From the NCBI GenBank assembly GCA_965208065.1, contig OZ242313.1, positions 1,860,001 to 1,924,000 of the forward strand: DNA of 64,000 nt, given 5' to 3'. The translations under genes and the position numbers were made by a program. Positions 17,636 to 26,317 of this stretch are shown piece after piece (the first letter of the stretch is position 1; each line of letters opens with the position of its first letter). The notes below the pieces were generated by a model that saw only the letters and a list, made by a program, of their open reading frames with translations, was not told the origin of the DNA and searched no databases. Source of the stretch: Bin103 sp002238925. GTDB lineage: Bacteria > Spirochaetota > Spirochaetia > SZUA-6 > Bin103.

Positions 17636-18634
17636 TCATAGCGTGCCTGCCGGTGCGCGGTTGAGCGCCAATACGGCCGCGCGGACGGCGCGCAGGGCCA
17701 GGCGCGGGTCGCCCTGCAGGCGGTGCAGGTGGCGTTCCAGGCCGGCCACGGGGGCCATGTTCACCGGTGCGCGGCGGTCGCGGTGGTGGGCGGAGGCAAA
17801 CGCCGGCAGCCAGCCGGCGGCGGCATCGGCGGTTTCCCTGGCAAGCGCGAGGCCGACGCCGGCGGGTACCTCCAGCCGCACGATGCCGGCCCAGGGCCCG
17901 GCCCACGGTCCCGGCATGCCCACGCGCAGGTAGCAGGCGTAGAGGTCGTCGCGCATGGCGAACAGGCCGGAGCGCTCGCCGGTGTGCAGGTCGGGCACCT
18001 GGCGCCAGGCGGCGGCCGCCAGCATCGGGCGATGGTGGGTCTTCACGTAGCCGATCACCGGCAGCGTGCGCGTGCGGCGGATGTTGTGCAGCGGCCCGTC
18101 GATTACCGCCAGCCAGTGCTGCTCGGCCAGCCCCTCGGCGATGTCCGCCTCGGTGTCGCGCATCCGCCGCCGCAGGCGCTCGCTGCCGGCATCGGGTTCG
18201 GTGCCGGCGATGGAGTCCGCCTCCCAGCACCAGCCGCCCGGCTGCGGCGGAAGCTCCACCCGCTGCCCGGCCGAGAACACCGCCGCCCTGCCGATGGTGA
18301 TGCGTTCGAAGCACAGCGGCCGGTCGCCATTGGCCAGCACGGCCCCCGCTCCCCAGCTTCCGGCCAGGCCGGTTACCGTACCCTGCGCATCGGTGCGGGT
18401 GAGGCGCGCCTCGACGCGCATGGTGCCGTCCACGAATGCCAGCCGCCGCGGGCGCTCGGCAGGTTGCGGCTGGTGGCGGCGAAACTCGCCGCCGTCCTCG
18501 ACCAGTTCGCAGGCCATCGCCTCCGGGGAGTCGGCCTGCACCTGGAACCCGCCCCCGTACCCCGTATCGAACGGCTCCACTCCGATGGTGGCCCGCCCGG
18601 CTCCCGCAAGCATGTCTGGCCTAACCGGCGCCAA
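17636..18634 (-). CDS. nurA: NurA-type DNA double-strand break repair nuclease
   Basis: In this 332-residue protein, LAFVDGTMRVEARL (65-78) matches the NurA beta-strand with its metal-binding Asp (D69). IGYVKTHHRPML and the C-terminal VNMAPVAGLERHLHRLQGD are in the positions where NurA family members carry their other conserved residues. It is expected to be a 5'-3' exonuclease acting with HerA. It ends 18 bases before herA, in the same direction. A start at the later ATG (18613) is equally plausible. Confidence 0.8.
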   Translation of the reverse strand: MAPVRPDMLAGAGRATIGVEPFDTGYGGGFQVQADSPEAMACELVEDGGEFRRHQPQPAERPRRLAFVDGTMRVEARLTRTDAQGTVTGLAGSWGAGAVLANGDRPLCFERITIGRAAVFSAGQRVELPPQPGGWCWEADSIAGTEPDAGSERLRRRMRDTEADIAEGLAEQHWLAVIDGPLHNIRRTRTLPVIGYVKTHHRPMLAAAAWRQVPDLHTGERSGLFAMRDDLYACYLRVGMPGPWAGPWAGIVRLEVPAGVGLALARETADAAAGWLPAFASAHHRDRRAPVNMAPVAGLERHLHRLQGDPRLALRAVRAAVLALNRAPAGTL

Positions 18635-18643
18635 CCGGCGCCG

Positions 18644-20089
18644 TCACTTGTTGCGCCACCAGGGGCTCGGGGGGCCGTGGTTGGGCTGGAAGGCGGGGGA
18701 GCCGTTCTCCCAGGCGCCGCCGACGGGGCGCAACTGGCCGCCGCCGGTGACCGGGAGGTTGCGGCCGTCCTTGTCGGCGGACGCCTGCTCGGCGAACCAC
18801 TCCTCGAGCAGGCCGCGCAGTTCGCGGATGCGGGGCTGCTCGGCGGGGTCGTCGGCGCGGTTGGCGCGTTCGTCCGGGTCGTTCACCAGGTCGTACAGTT
18901 CGTTGGGGAAGGCCGGGATGCCGGGGGCGGGGTAGCGGTGCACGTACTTCCACTCGGCGGTGCGGATCATGCGGGTGGCGCCGAATTCGTCGTAGATCAC
19001 CACGCGGTCGCGGGCCGGTGCGTCGCCGCCCTGCAGGAGGCGGGCGAAGGAGCGCCCGGGGCGCCCGCCGTGTGGCGCCTCGGGAACGTCGACGCCGGCG
19101 TAGTCCAGCAGGGTGAGCATGAAGTCGATGGCGCTGCACATCCGGCCGGTGGCCTGTCCCTGCGGGATGCGGCGCGGGTGGCTGGCCAGGAACGGCACCT
19201 TGATCGAGTTCTCGTACATGTTCAGCGGCCAGGTGCCGTTGCCCTTGCCCCAGAAGCCGTGATGGCCGCAGCTGAAGCCGTTGTCGCTGGTGAACACCAC
19301 CAGCGTGTCGTCGCGAATGGCGTGGCGCTGCAGGCGGTCGAGGATGCGGCCCACGTCCAGGTCCATGGCGGTGACGGCGGCGAAGTAGCCCTTGAGCATT
19401 TCGCGGTTGCCGAGGCACTTCCGCGACAGCCAGTTGGCCCACGGATGCATCTCCTCCTGCGGGCAGGAGTCGAACGGGCAGTCGTCGTAGCTATCCACGA
19501 TGTCCTGCGGATGGCCGGTCCAGGGGCTGTGCGGGGCGGTGTAGTGCACGCTCAGGTAGAACGGCGCCGCATCGCCGGCGTGGTGGTCGATGAAGTCCAG
19601 CGCGTCGTCGGTGATGACATGGGTCACGTAGCCGGGGGCGTTGAACAGTTCGCCGTTGCGGATCATCGGCGCATCGTTGTATTCGCCGCCCCCCTTCTCG
19701 TGCACGAACCAGTGGCTGAAGCCGTGTTGCGGCAGGGCGCTGTTGCCGAGGTGCCACTTGCCGCTGATGCCGCAGGTCCAGCCCGCCTGCGCCAGCAGGT
19801 CGGTGTACGCGGGCTGCGCGTCCAGGTAGGTGGCTGCGTCGGCGCCGTAGTTGCCGCCGCGAATCCAGTCGTGCACGCCGTGCCGGGAGGGCATCTGCCC
19901 GGTCAGGAACGACGCCCGGCTCGGCGAGCACACCGGCGAGGCGCAGAAGAAGTTGTCGAAGCGCAGCCCGGTGGCGGCGATGCGGTCGATGTTGGGGGTG
20001 CGCATCTCCCGGTTGCCGTAGCAGCCGGCCGCCCACGGCCCCTGGTCGTCGGTGAGAATGAAGATGATGTTGGGACGGTCCAGTGTCAT
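18644..20089 (-). CDS. Sulfatase, Cys-type (arylsulfatase family)
   Basis: The 481-residue enzyme opens with RPNIIFILTDDQGPWAAGCY, where D14-D15 bind calcium. It has the formylglycine motif CSPSR at 54-58 (C54 is the residue to be oxidised), FTSDNGFSCGHHGFWGKG as the second metal/substrate block, and ELYDLVNDPDE near the end. The fold hydrolyses sulfate esters of sugars or small molecules; the substrate is unknown. No signal peptide is visible, so it may be cytosolic. It is divergent from the NIPSNAP/sulfatase pair on the other strand, with a ~118-bp shared upstream region. No formylglycine-generating enzyme is in the window. Confidence 0.9.
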   Translation of the reverse strand: MTLDRPNIIFILTDDQGPWAAGCYGNREMRTPNIDRIAATGLRFDNFFCASPVCSPSRASFLTGQMPSRHGVHDWIRGGNYGADAATYLDAQPAYTDLLAQAGWTCGISGKWHLGNSALPQHGFSHWFVHEKGGGEYNDAPMIRNGELFNAPGYVTHVITDDALDFIDHHAGDAAPFYLSVHYTAPHSPWTGHPQDIVDSYDDCPFDSCPQEEMHPWANWLSRKCLGNREMLKGYFAAVTAMDLDVGRILDRLQRHAIRDDTLVVFTSDNGFSCGHHGFWGKGNGTWPLNMYENSIKVPFLASHPRRIPQGQATGRMCSAIDFMLTLLDYAGVDVPEAPHGGRPGRSFARLLQGGDAPARDRVVIYDEFGATRMIRTAEWKYVHRYPAPGIPAFPNELYDLVNDPDERANRADDPAEQPRIRELRGLLEEWFAEQASADKDGRNLPVTGGGQLRPVGGAWENGSPAFQPNHGPPSPWWRNK

Positions 20090-20207
20090 CGCAGGGCACC
20101 ATACCGCAGCCGGAGCGCGGACCCAAGCGGCGCGCCCCTCCGCGTTTGCGAGTCGGAGCGGCTTCGTGCGAGCATTCGCCGGCGGGTCGCCAGAAAGGAG
20201 GAGCGTG

Positions 20208-20528
20208 TTGATCTACGACATGAGGATATACGACGTGAAGCCGGGGGCCGTGCCGCAGTACATGGAGGCGGTTCGGGACATCTCCCTGAAGATCCGGGCA
20301 GACCACGGCGTGAAGCTGGCCGGCTGGTACTACACCGACATCGGGCCGCTCAACCGGATCGTGCACATCTGGGCCTACCGGGACTACGCCCACTATCAGG
20401 AGGCGCGCGACGCGGTGCACGCCGATCCCCGCTGGTCCGGCGAGTATGTGCCGCGGGTGAGGGGGCTGGCGGTCAAGCAGCAGAACATGATGATGCAGGG
20501 CGCCGACTTCTTCCCCGGCCCGGCCTGA
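20208..20528 (+). CDS. NIPSNAP family protein
   Basis: The product is about 106 residues. TTG 20208 is the preferred start because AAAGGAGG lies 6 bases upstream and gives the usual opening MIYDMRIYDVKPGAVPQYM; GTG 20205 is the alternative. NIPSNAP proteins have a ferredoxin-like fold, often appear next to catabolic genes, and in some lineages act as small dioxygenase-like or degradation accessory proteins. PLNRIVHIWAYRDYAHYQEA is the second family block. It lies between two sulfatases and is 22 bases upstream of the second, so it is probably part of the same catabolic unit. Confidence 0.8.
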   Translation: MIYDMRIYDVKPGAVPQYMEAVRDISLKIRADHGVKLAGWYYTDIGPLNRIVHIWAYRDYAHYQEARDAVHADPRWSGEYVPRVRGLAVKQQNMMMQGADFFPGPA

Positions 20529-20550
20529 CGCACGCGGCGCGACAAGGCAA

Positions 20551-21987
20551 GTGCCCGGCTCCCGCCCCAACATCGTCCTGGTCGTGGCGGACGACCTCGG
20601 CTACGGCGACCTGAGCTGCTACGGCAACACCATCCTGGCCACGCCCAACATCGACCGGCTCGCCGCCGAGGGCGTGCGCTGCTCGCAGCACTACAGCGGT
20701 GCGCCGCTCTGTGCTCCGGCACGCGCCGCGCTGCTCACCGGGCGCTACCACCACCGTTGCGGCGCGTTGAGCGTGGAATCGAACCGCGGTCTCGACCGCA
20801 TCGCCCTGCGCGAGCGCACCATGGGCGATGAGTTTGCCGCTGCCGGCTACCGCACCGGCTACGTGGGCAAGTGGCACAGCGGCCTGCACGACCGCCGCTA
20901 CCACCCCAACCGGCGCGGCTTTGCCGAGTTCGCCGGCTTCCTGAGCGGCATCATGGACTACTGGGACTGGTTCCTGGACTACAACGGCGCCTCGCGCCGC
21001 GCCGACGGCCGCTACCAGACCGACGTGTTTACCACCGAGGCGGTCGACTTCATTGGGCGCGGTGCGGCCCGCCGCCCGGCGCCCGGCCATGGCGCAGATG
21101 CGGCGCCGTTCTTTCTGGTGGTCGCTTACCACGCGCCGCACTCCCCGCTGCAGGCGCCCGAACAGTGCTGCGCGCCGTTCCGCGAGCGCGGCGACCTGAC
21201 CGACGCCGTCGCCACCCTGTACGGCATGGTGGCGCGCATGGACCACGGCATCGGCCAGATCCTCGACGCGCTCGACGCGGCCGGCTGCGCCGACAACACC
21301 ATCGTGCTCGTGACCAGCGACAACGGCCCGTGGCTCGGCGCCGAGCGCCACCGCGGGGAGCGCGTCAGCATGCGCCGCTTCAACGGCCCGTTCCGGGGCC
21401 AGAAGCAGGACGTGCTGGAGGGCGGGATCCGTGTCCCGGCGATCGCGCGCTGGCCTGCCGGCCTGCCTGCCGGCGCCGCCTGCGACGAAATGCTTCATTT
21501 CTGCGACTGGCTGCCGACCCTGGCGGCCGCCGCCGGCGTCGTGCCGGACGGGTTGCCGCTCGACGGCGTCGACCAGATGTCTGCGTTGCGCGGCACGGCC
21601 GCCGCCGGCGCCGCCCCGCGCTTCTGGCAATTCAACCGCTACGACCCGGTTCCCGGCTGCAACCTGGCGATGCGCGACGGCCCCTGGAAGCTGTACTGGC
21701 CGCGCATCCCGGAGGCGATGGTCAAGCTGCGCGAGGACAACGCGGCGGTACGCGAACTGATGGCGCGCCCGCACTTCGAAATGGCGGTAGCGAATCCGCC
21801 GGTGGCGCGTACCGTGTCGGCGCCCGCGGAGCCGGAGCTGTACCGCATCCCGGACGATCCCTGGGAGTCCCGCAACCTGGCCGCCGCGCACCCGGACCGC
21901 GCCGCCCGCATGCGCCTGGCCGCCGAAAACTGGTTCGCCGAGGTGGAAGCCGAGCGCCGCCAAGCAGCCGCTATCGCCAGTTCCTGA
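20551..21987 (+). CDS. Sulfatase, Cys-type (CAPAR subtype)
   Basis: The 478-residue enzyme opens with SRPNIVLVVADDLGYGDLSC, with D14-D15 as calcium ligands. CAPAR at 54-58 carries the formylglycine precursor C54. GYVGKWHSG, TSDNGPWLG and GPFRGQKQDVLEGGIRVPAI are the remaining family blocks. It closely resembles the sulfatase at 48938-50323 (shared GALSVESNRG block after the active site), so the two are paralogues. The GTG start at 20551 is 22 bases after the NIPSNAP gene. No signal peptide is seen. The substrate is unknown. Confidence 0.9.
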   Translation: MPGSRPNIVLVVADDLGYGDLSCYGNTILATPNIDRLAAEGVRCSQHYSGAPLCAPARAALLTGRYHHRCGALSVESNRGLDRIALRERTMGDEFAAAGYRTGYVGKWHSGLHDRRYHPNRRGFAEFAGFLSGIMDYWDWFLDYNGASRRADGRYQTDVFTTEAVDFIGRGAARRPAPGHGADAAPFFLVVAYHAPHSPLQAPEQCCAPFRERGDLTDAVATLYGMVARMDHGIGQILDALDAAGCADNTIVLVTSDNGPWLGAERHRGERVSMRRFNGPFRGQKQDVLEGGIRVPAIARWPAGLPAGAACDEMLHFCDWLPTLAAAAGVVPDGLPLDGVDQMSALRGTAAAGAAPRFWQFNRYDPVPGCNLAMRDGPWKLYWPRIPEAMVKLREDNAAVRELMARPHFEMAVANPPVARTVSAPAEPELYRIPDDPWESRNLAAAHPDRAARMRLAAENWFAEVEAERRQAAAIASS

Positions 21988-22121
21988 ACCGGAAGCCGCG
22001 GCGGTTCCCTGGTGGCGTTCAGTGCGCCGGTTCAGCGACCGGATTCGTGAGCGGGTGCAGGCCGCCGAGACGAGTTGCCGTTCGCCGCGGCGCCCGCGCA
22101 GAGCAAGACATCTCGGCGAGG

Positions 22122-23066
22122 TCAGGTCTCGGCGTTCCGATTCCGCTCGGCGGCGCTGAACAGCTCGGCGGCAAGCGATTCGATCCGGTCCCGCCAAGCC
22201 AGCTTGTCGAGCCACGCCGCGGGGGCGCCGGACATGCCCCATAGCGCGCCGGCGAGCTGGCCGGTAACGGCGGCCACCGTGTCGGCATCGCCGGCGAGGT
22301 TGGCGGCCAGGATCAGGGCTTCCTCGATCGACCGGGTTCGGTCCACGCACCACAACGCCGCCTCCAGGGTGTCGAGCACGTATCCCGAGGAGGAAATGGC
22401 GTCGCGGTTCTTCCTGTGCCACGATCCCGCCGCAACCCTTGCCGTCTCCGCGTCGCCGGGCCAGTCCCGGGCACGCAGGACGGTCTCCTTCGGTGCGCCG
22501 CTGATTGCCTCGACCAGCAGGTCGGCAAACAGAGCGCACGCCTCCACCGCCTGTGCGGCGCCGTGCGTGGTGCGGCTTTGCAGGCGTGCGGCCTCCACCG
22601 CCGTGGCGCGGTCGTGCCACCAGCGGATCGCCACCGGCGACAGGCGCATCAGCGATCCGTTGCCGGCGCTGTGCGGATCGGTGCTGCCGCTCAGCGGCTC
22701 GCCGGTGGCGCGAAAGGCATCCAGCGCGGCGGCCGTGGCGTTGCCGATGTCGAAGCAGTCGCCGGTCGCCGAGTTGTAACCATCCTCGTTCCACCGGCAG
22801 AAGCGCCCGATCAGGTCGCGCGCGTCCAGTTCTCCCACGGCCAGCAGCGAGTCGGATAGGCAGAGCGCCAGGCTGGTGTCGTCGGTCCACTCACCGGCGG
22901 CGAGGCCGAACGGGCCCCCGCCCACAAGGTCGGTCACCGGCGGCCGCGTGTCCCGCCGGGAGAACTCGAGCGTGGTGCCGAGTGCGTCGCCGAGCGCAAG
23001 TCCGATCAGCGCCCCCTTGGCGCGGTCCAGGATCGCCGCCGTGTCCCTGTCGACTGCCGGATTCAT
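22122..23066 (-). CDS. ADP-ribosylglycohydrolase family protein (DraG/ARH-like)
   Basis: Starting at ATG 23066 (MNPAVDRDTAAILDRAKGAL), the protein has 314 residues. The family's metal-binding blocks are GLALGDALGTTLEF, EWTDDTSLALCLSDSLL (TDDT ligands), NGSLMRLSPVAIRW and LAGDADTVAAVTGQLAGALW (GDAD ligands). Such enzymes remove ADP-ribose from proteins or small molecules using magnesium; the target is unknown. The open frame extends 32 codons upstream, but that segment is unlike the family. A degenerate duplicate of the N-terminal third lies at 24080-24300. Confidence 0.88.
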   Translation of the reverse strand: MNPAVDRDTAAILDRAKGALIGLALGDALGTTLEFSRRDTRPPVTDLVGGGPFGLAAGEWTDDTSLALCLSDSLLAVGELDARDLIGRFCRWNEDGYNSATGDCFDIGNATAAALDAFRATGEPLSGSTDPHSAGNGSLMRLSPVAIRWWHDRATAVEAARLQSRTTHGAAQAVEACALFADLLVEAISGAPKETVLRARDWPGDAETARVAAGSWHRKNRDAISSSGYVLDTLEAALWCVDRTRSIEEALILAANLAGDADTVAAVTGQLAGALWGMSGAPAAWLDKLAWRDRIESLAAELFSAAERNRNAET

Positions 23067-23128
23067 ACCGTCACCATAGTGCACCCAAACAGTGGAAGCT
23101 GGGCAGCGCAGGCCGCCCAATTCGTGGT

Positions 23129-23935
23129 ATGAGACAGATTGGCGTGTCAGACACCTGCTCATCTGCCGTGCGACGGAGAATCATCACCCTGAACGTGAGA
23201 AGGGACGAACAAGACGACGGGGTCAACAACTGGCAACTCCGGCGCGGCCTCATTGCCGCCATTTTGCGCAAGTACGACCCGGACATCGCCGCCTTCCAGG
23301 AAGTGCTGGTCCATCAGCTTCGGGATCTCCAGGAGATGCTGCCCGGCTACCGGTACCTGGGAGTCGGCCGGGACGACGGGCGCGAGGCGGGCGAGTTCGC
23401 GCCGATCTTCCACCGTGACCTGCCGGTCGCACGGGAGGGAACCTTCTGGTTGAGTGATACCCCCGAGCGGCCGAGCCGTACCTGGCCGGGGATGACGCGT
23501 ATCTGCACGTGGGCCGCGTTCTCGGGCACACACCCGTTCGCGGTGTTCAACTGCCACCTGGAGTACGAGTTCGAAGCAACGCAATTGAACAGCGTGGAAC
23601 TGCTCGCGGCGAAGACGCAGGAATGCGCGGACGGGCTGCCTCTGTTCGTGGTGGGCGATTTCAACCTGGCGCCCGGGTCTGCACCGTATGCTGCCCTGAC
23701 AAGGGTGTTCAGTGACGGCTATACGCCGCACGGGGATGACACGGCGGTCACGTTCCATAATTGGACCGGTCGTACCGTTGCCGCGCGCGATCGTTCGGAG
23801 CGGATCGACCATATCTGGCATCGCGGCAACCTCAAGGTCGCCGACTGTCGAGTGCTGACCGACAATCCCTCGACGCAGCCTGGCGTGTACCCGTCGGATC
23901 ACTGGCCGGTCCTGTGCGACCTGGACCTGCGCTGA
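23129..23935 (+). CDS. Endonuclease/exonuclease/phosphatase (EEP) family hydrolase
   Basis: The product is 268 residues from ATG 23129, or 255 from GTG 23168, which gives the more family-like opening VRRRIITLNVRRDE. Catalytic blocks of the DNase I-like fold are all visible: IAAFQEV (Glu metal ligand), VFNCHLEYEF, LFVVGDFNLAPG (Asp/Asn), RIDHIWHRG and YPSDHWPVLCDL (catalytic His). It would hydrolyse a phosphodiester; substrates in this family range from DNA to sphingomyelin and nucleotides. It is divergent from the ADP-ribosylglycohydrolase, with a ~60-bp gap. There is no signal peptide. Confidence 0.85.
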   Translation: MRQIGVSDTCSSAVRRRIITLNVRRDEQDDGVNNWQLRRGLIAAILRKYDPDIAAFQEVLVHQLRDLQEMLPGYRYLGVGRDDGREAGEFAPIFHRDLPVAREGTFWLSDTPERPSRTWPGMTRICTWAAFSGTHPFAVFNCHLEYEFEATQLNSVELLAAKTQECADGLPLFVVGDFNLAPGSAPYAALTRVFSDGYTPHGDDTAVTFHNWTGRTVAARDRSERIDHIWHRGNLKVADCRVLTDNPSTQPGVYPSDHWPVLCDLDLR

Positions 23936-24433
23936 GCCGCGCGCGATGCCGAGGTACGGCAGGCAGATCTCGCTGAGCGGGACGTGAAAGTTTCGCACCG
24001 CCCCGGACTGCATGGGCGACCGCTACCCGGACGACGGCGTGGCCGCCTACAAGGAGAACTGCAAGTTCCTCGATTTCGCCTACGATCTGCCAAGTACGAG
24101 GCCGTGCTGGTGTCGCCGGCCCACTCGCCCGGCGTGAGGCCGAACGGGTGCCCGTCCACCAGGTCGGTGACCGGTGGCTCCGGGTCGCGCCACGCGAATT
24201 CGAGCGTCGTGCCGAGCGCGAGCCCCACCAACAGGCACTGGCTGACGGCCGGCGTGTTGCGGCGATGGCGGGCAGCGCCGTGCGCCTTGGGGGCACCCTG
24301 TCGCCGACTGGTGACCTTCAGGCATACGCCGCCGGCGATCACCGGACGTGCGCCGTCGGCAAGGTTGATTGCCAAGCAGCGTGAGGGCCCGTCCTATTGT
24401 GCCGGATCGTGTACGGTAGAGTGTGGCTGCGCC
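23936..24433. pseudogene. Debris including a duplicated ADP-ribosylglycohydrolase fragment
   Basis: On the minus strand, around 24080-24260, a frame reads LLVGLALGTTLEFAWRD, then PPVTDLVDGHPFGLTPGEWA. This parallels the intact glycohydrolase (GLALGDALGTTLEFSRRD and PPVTDLVGGGPFGLAAGEWT). The metal-binding TDDT has become AGDT and the downstream part is missing. A plus-strand scrap near 24010-24090 (DRYPDDGVAAYKENCKFLDF) also looks like a truncated gene end that I could not assign. Confidence 0.6.
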
Positions 24434-24649
24434 ATGAGTAACCAGAAGTTCACTATCGAAATAGAACAGGAGCAGGACCAACGCTGGATTGCCGAAGTTG
24501 TTGAGTTGCCGGGGGTGATGACCTACGGCAACTCTCCAGACGATGCCAGGGCAAGGGTGCAGGCGCTTGCTCTCCGCGTCCTGGCCGACCGTCTGGAACA
24601 CGGCGAATCCGTTCCGGAGTTTCTCCACATCTCATTCGAAGCGGCGTGA
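24434..24649 (+). CDS. hicB: HicB-family antitoxin
   Basis: The 71-residue protein reads FTIEIEQEQDQRWIAEVVEL, then PGVMTYGNSPDDARARVQAL and ALRVLADRLEHGE. It is the partial RNase H-like fold of small HicB antitoxins, in which PGV.TYG and a helix of regularly spaced Ala/Leu are typical. It overlaps the following hicA by ATGA. HicB-first order occurs in many systems. Since the hicA partner is truncated, this antitoxin may be an orphan. Confidence 0.82.
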   Translation: MSNQKFTIEIEQEQDQRWIAEVVELPGVMTYGNSPDDARARVQALALRVLADRLEHGESVPEFLHISFEAA

Positions 24650-24981
24650 AGCGGTGGTCGAGCACCCGCGCACGGCGAGTTCTTGCCGCTTCGCTCAACA
24701 TCGACTGGACCGTCAAGCGTCAATCAGGTTCCCATCGCACGCTCGTGAGAACGGGCTGGACCAACTACGTGTTCGCGTTCCACAACAACGATGAGATCGA
24801 TTACGAACTGGAGGGCGTCGCACCTCGCCCAACGACACCAACCTCAAGGTGCGCCCGATCGAGAAGACCATCGTCAAGGGCGCCCTCGACGAGTGGGACT
24901 GCAACGACCTCACCGCGCCGTTGGAGGTATTGGCTCGATTCCGCGAGGAGTTGGCCACGCTCCCGTTGTCTCGCGAGGTGA
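24646..24981 (+). pseudogene. hicA: HicA-family toxin, truncated and fused to unrelated sequence
   Basis: The first ~51 residues match HicA mRNA-interferases well: TRARRVLAASLNIDWTVKRQ, SGSHRTLVRTGW and YVFAFHNNDEID, including the catalytic SGSHRTL His. After about 24800 the usual GPKMLARIAKxTGL segment is replaced by an Arg/Ser-rich frame with no resemblance. In another frame the same DNA reads IEKTIVKGALDEWDCND and APLEVLARFREELATL, part of a different gene. The catalytic His is present but the C-terminal helix is lost, so toxin activity is doubtful. Confidence 0.75.
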
Positions 24982-25551
24982 TGCGAACGCATAGACATTG
25001 GGCCGATCGGACTGGAGTTCGCGCGCCGCCATCCGGAGCGGGTGGCGCGCTTGGTGATTGCCAACACTTGGGCGTGGCCGGTTGGCGACGACTTCCACTT
25101 CGTGGCCTTCAGCCGCCTGATGGGCGGGCCGCTGGGGCGGTTCCTGATCACGCGGCGCAACCTGTTCGTGAACCGCGTCATGCCGGCGGCGGTGGGTGAC
25201 CGAAGGTGCCTGACGGCGGAGGTGATGGACCACTACCCGCACGCCCAGCCGAGCCCGGAGGCGCGGGCGGCGAGCGCGGCGTTGCCTGGCTACATCGTCG
25301 GCGCTTCGGATTGGCTGCACACAATCTGGGAGGAGCGCGGCAAGTTCGCCGCCAAGCCGGCGCTGCTGCTCTGGGGCCACCGGGATATCGCATTCCGCAA
25401 GAAGGAGTTGGATAGGTGGCGGGTGGCCCTGCACGGGTACGAACTGCATGAGTTCCCGGACCGCGGCCACTTTCTTGCCGAGGAAGCTACCGATGGGGTA
25501 GCGGCTCTGCTCAGGCAGTTTCTGTCGGGAGATGCCGGTTCGGATGCGTAG
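24982..25551 (+). pseudogene. Alpha/beta hydrolase (haloalkane dehalogenase-like), 5'-truncated
   Basis: The frame opens directly after a stop at 24979 and reads GPIGLEFARRHPERVARLVI, followed by ALLLWGHRDIAFRKKELDRW and HEFPDRGHFLAEEATDGVAA. These are the post-nucleophile helix, the Asp-bearing strand and the catalytic His block of dehalogenase-like hydrolases. The expected nucleophile elbow just before GPIG is gone, because the sequence upstream belongs to the HicA junction. A GTG at 25042 could still start a 169-residue protein, but it would lack the nucleophile. The 3' end overlaps the next gene. Confidence 0.72.
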
Positions 25552-25885
25552 CGGCGGACGGGTGCCGGGCACCGTGGAGTTGGTGGCCGACCCGATGCGG
25601 CGTGAGATCCTGCGGCGCATCTGGGACACCGAACTGCCGGTGGGAGCGCTGGTGGATGCGTTCGACGTGTCGCAGCCGGCAATCTCGTTCCACCTGCGCC
25701 TGCTGCGCGAGGGTGGCCTGGTGCGCGTCCGCCCGCGGGGCACTCGGCGCTACTACCGCGCCATCCCCGAGGCGCTGGGCGAGTTGCGCATCTACCTGGA
25801 GTCGTATTGGCAGGACCGCCTGTCCCGTCTCAAGGACGAGGCCGAACTGGAGGCCAGGAGGGAGCGCCGGGATGCACGGCAGTAA
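25532..25885 (+). CDS. ArsR-family winged-helix transcriptional regulator
   Basis: The 117-residue protein contains LVADPMRREILRRIWDTELP, VGALVDAFDVSQPAISFHLR and LLREGGLVRVRPRGTRRYYR, the complete ArsR winged-helix (recognition helix QPAISFHLRLL). No metal-binding Cys pair is present, so it is probably not a metal sensor. It overlaps the downstream SRPBCC gene by 14 bases. Such ArsR/SRPBCC pairs are common, with the regulator controlling the operon. The ATG at 25532 lies inside the end of the hydrolase remnant; 25544 is an alternative. Confidence 0.88.
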   Translation: MPVRMRSGGRVPGTVELVADPMRREILRRIWDTELPVGALVDAFDVSQPAISFHLRLLREGGLVRVRPRGTRRYYRAIPEALGELRIYLESYWQDRLSRLKDEAELEARRERRDARQ

Positions 25886-26309
25886 CGAAATCACGCGCGA
25901 GATTTACATCGACGCCAGCCACGAACTGGTGTTCCGGTTCTTCACCGAGCCTGCACTGCTGAAGCGCTGGCTGTGCGTCCAGGCGCAGACCGATGCACAC
26001 CCCGGCGGCAGCTACGTATTCAACGTAACCGGGAGCCACACCACCCGCGGCACCCTCCTGGTGGTGGATCCGGGCCGCAGGTTGGTCTACACGTGGCTGT
26101 TCGATCACGTCGAGCCGCCGCTGCCAACCACGGTTGAGGTCACCTTCACCCCGGTCGGACGTGGAACCCGGGTGCGCCTGCGCCACTACGGCTTTGCGGA
26201 TCAGGCCACACACGACCGCCATGCCGCCGGCTGGGCGCACTACCTGCCCCGCCTGGCGGCGGCTGCGGCCGGCCGCGACCCCGGCACCGACGGCTGGCGC
26301 ACCGCATAG
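25872..26309 (+). CDS. SRPBCC (AHSA1/START-like) domain protein
   Basis: From ATG 25872 the protein has 145 residues: ITREIYIDASHELVFRFFTE, ALLKRWL, AHPGGSYVFNVTGSHTTRG, LVYTWLFDHVEPP, TVEVTFTPVGRGTRVRLRHY and HAAGWAHYLPRLA. This is the AHSA1 subgroup of SRPBCC folds, with the W..G.....L.RL ending. These proteins bind hydrophobic ligands or act as chaperone cofactors; the role here is unknown. The gene is coupled to the ArsR regulator upstream. A degenerate copy of its last third lies at 27232-27367. Confidence 0.85.
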   Translation: MHGSNEITREIYIDASHELVFRFFTEPALLKRWLCVQAQTDAHPGGSYVFNVTGSHTTRGTLLVVDPGRRLVYTWLFDHVEPPLPTTVEVTFTPVGRGTRVRLRHYGFADQATHDRHAAGWAHYLPRLAAAAAGRDPGTDGWRTA

Positions 26310-26317
26310 ACGGCCAT

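Noticed and set aside
22505..23128. N-terminal extension of the EEP hydrolase frame
   Set aside because: It lies antisense within the ADP-ribosylglycohydrolase gene and is Arg/Pro-rich without family features.
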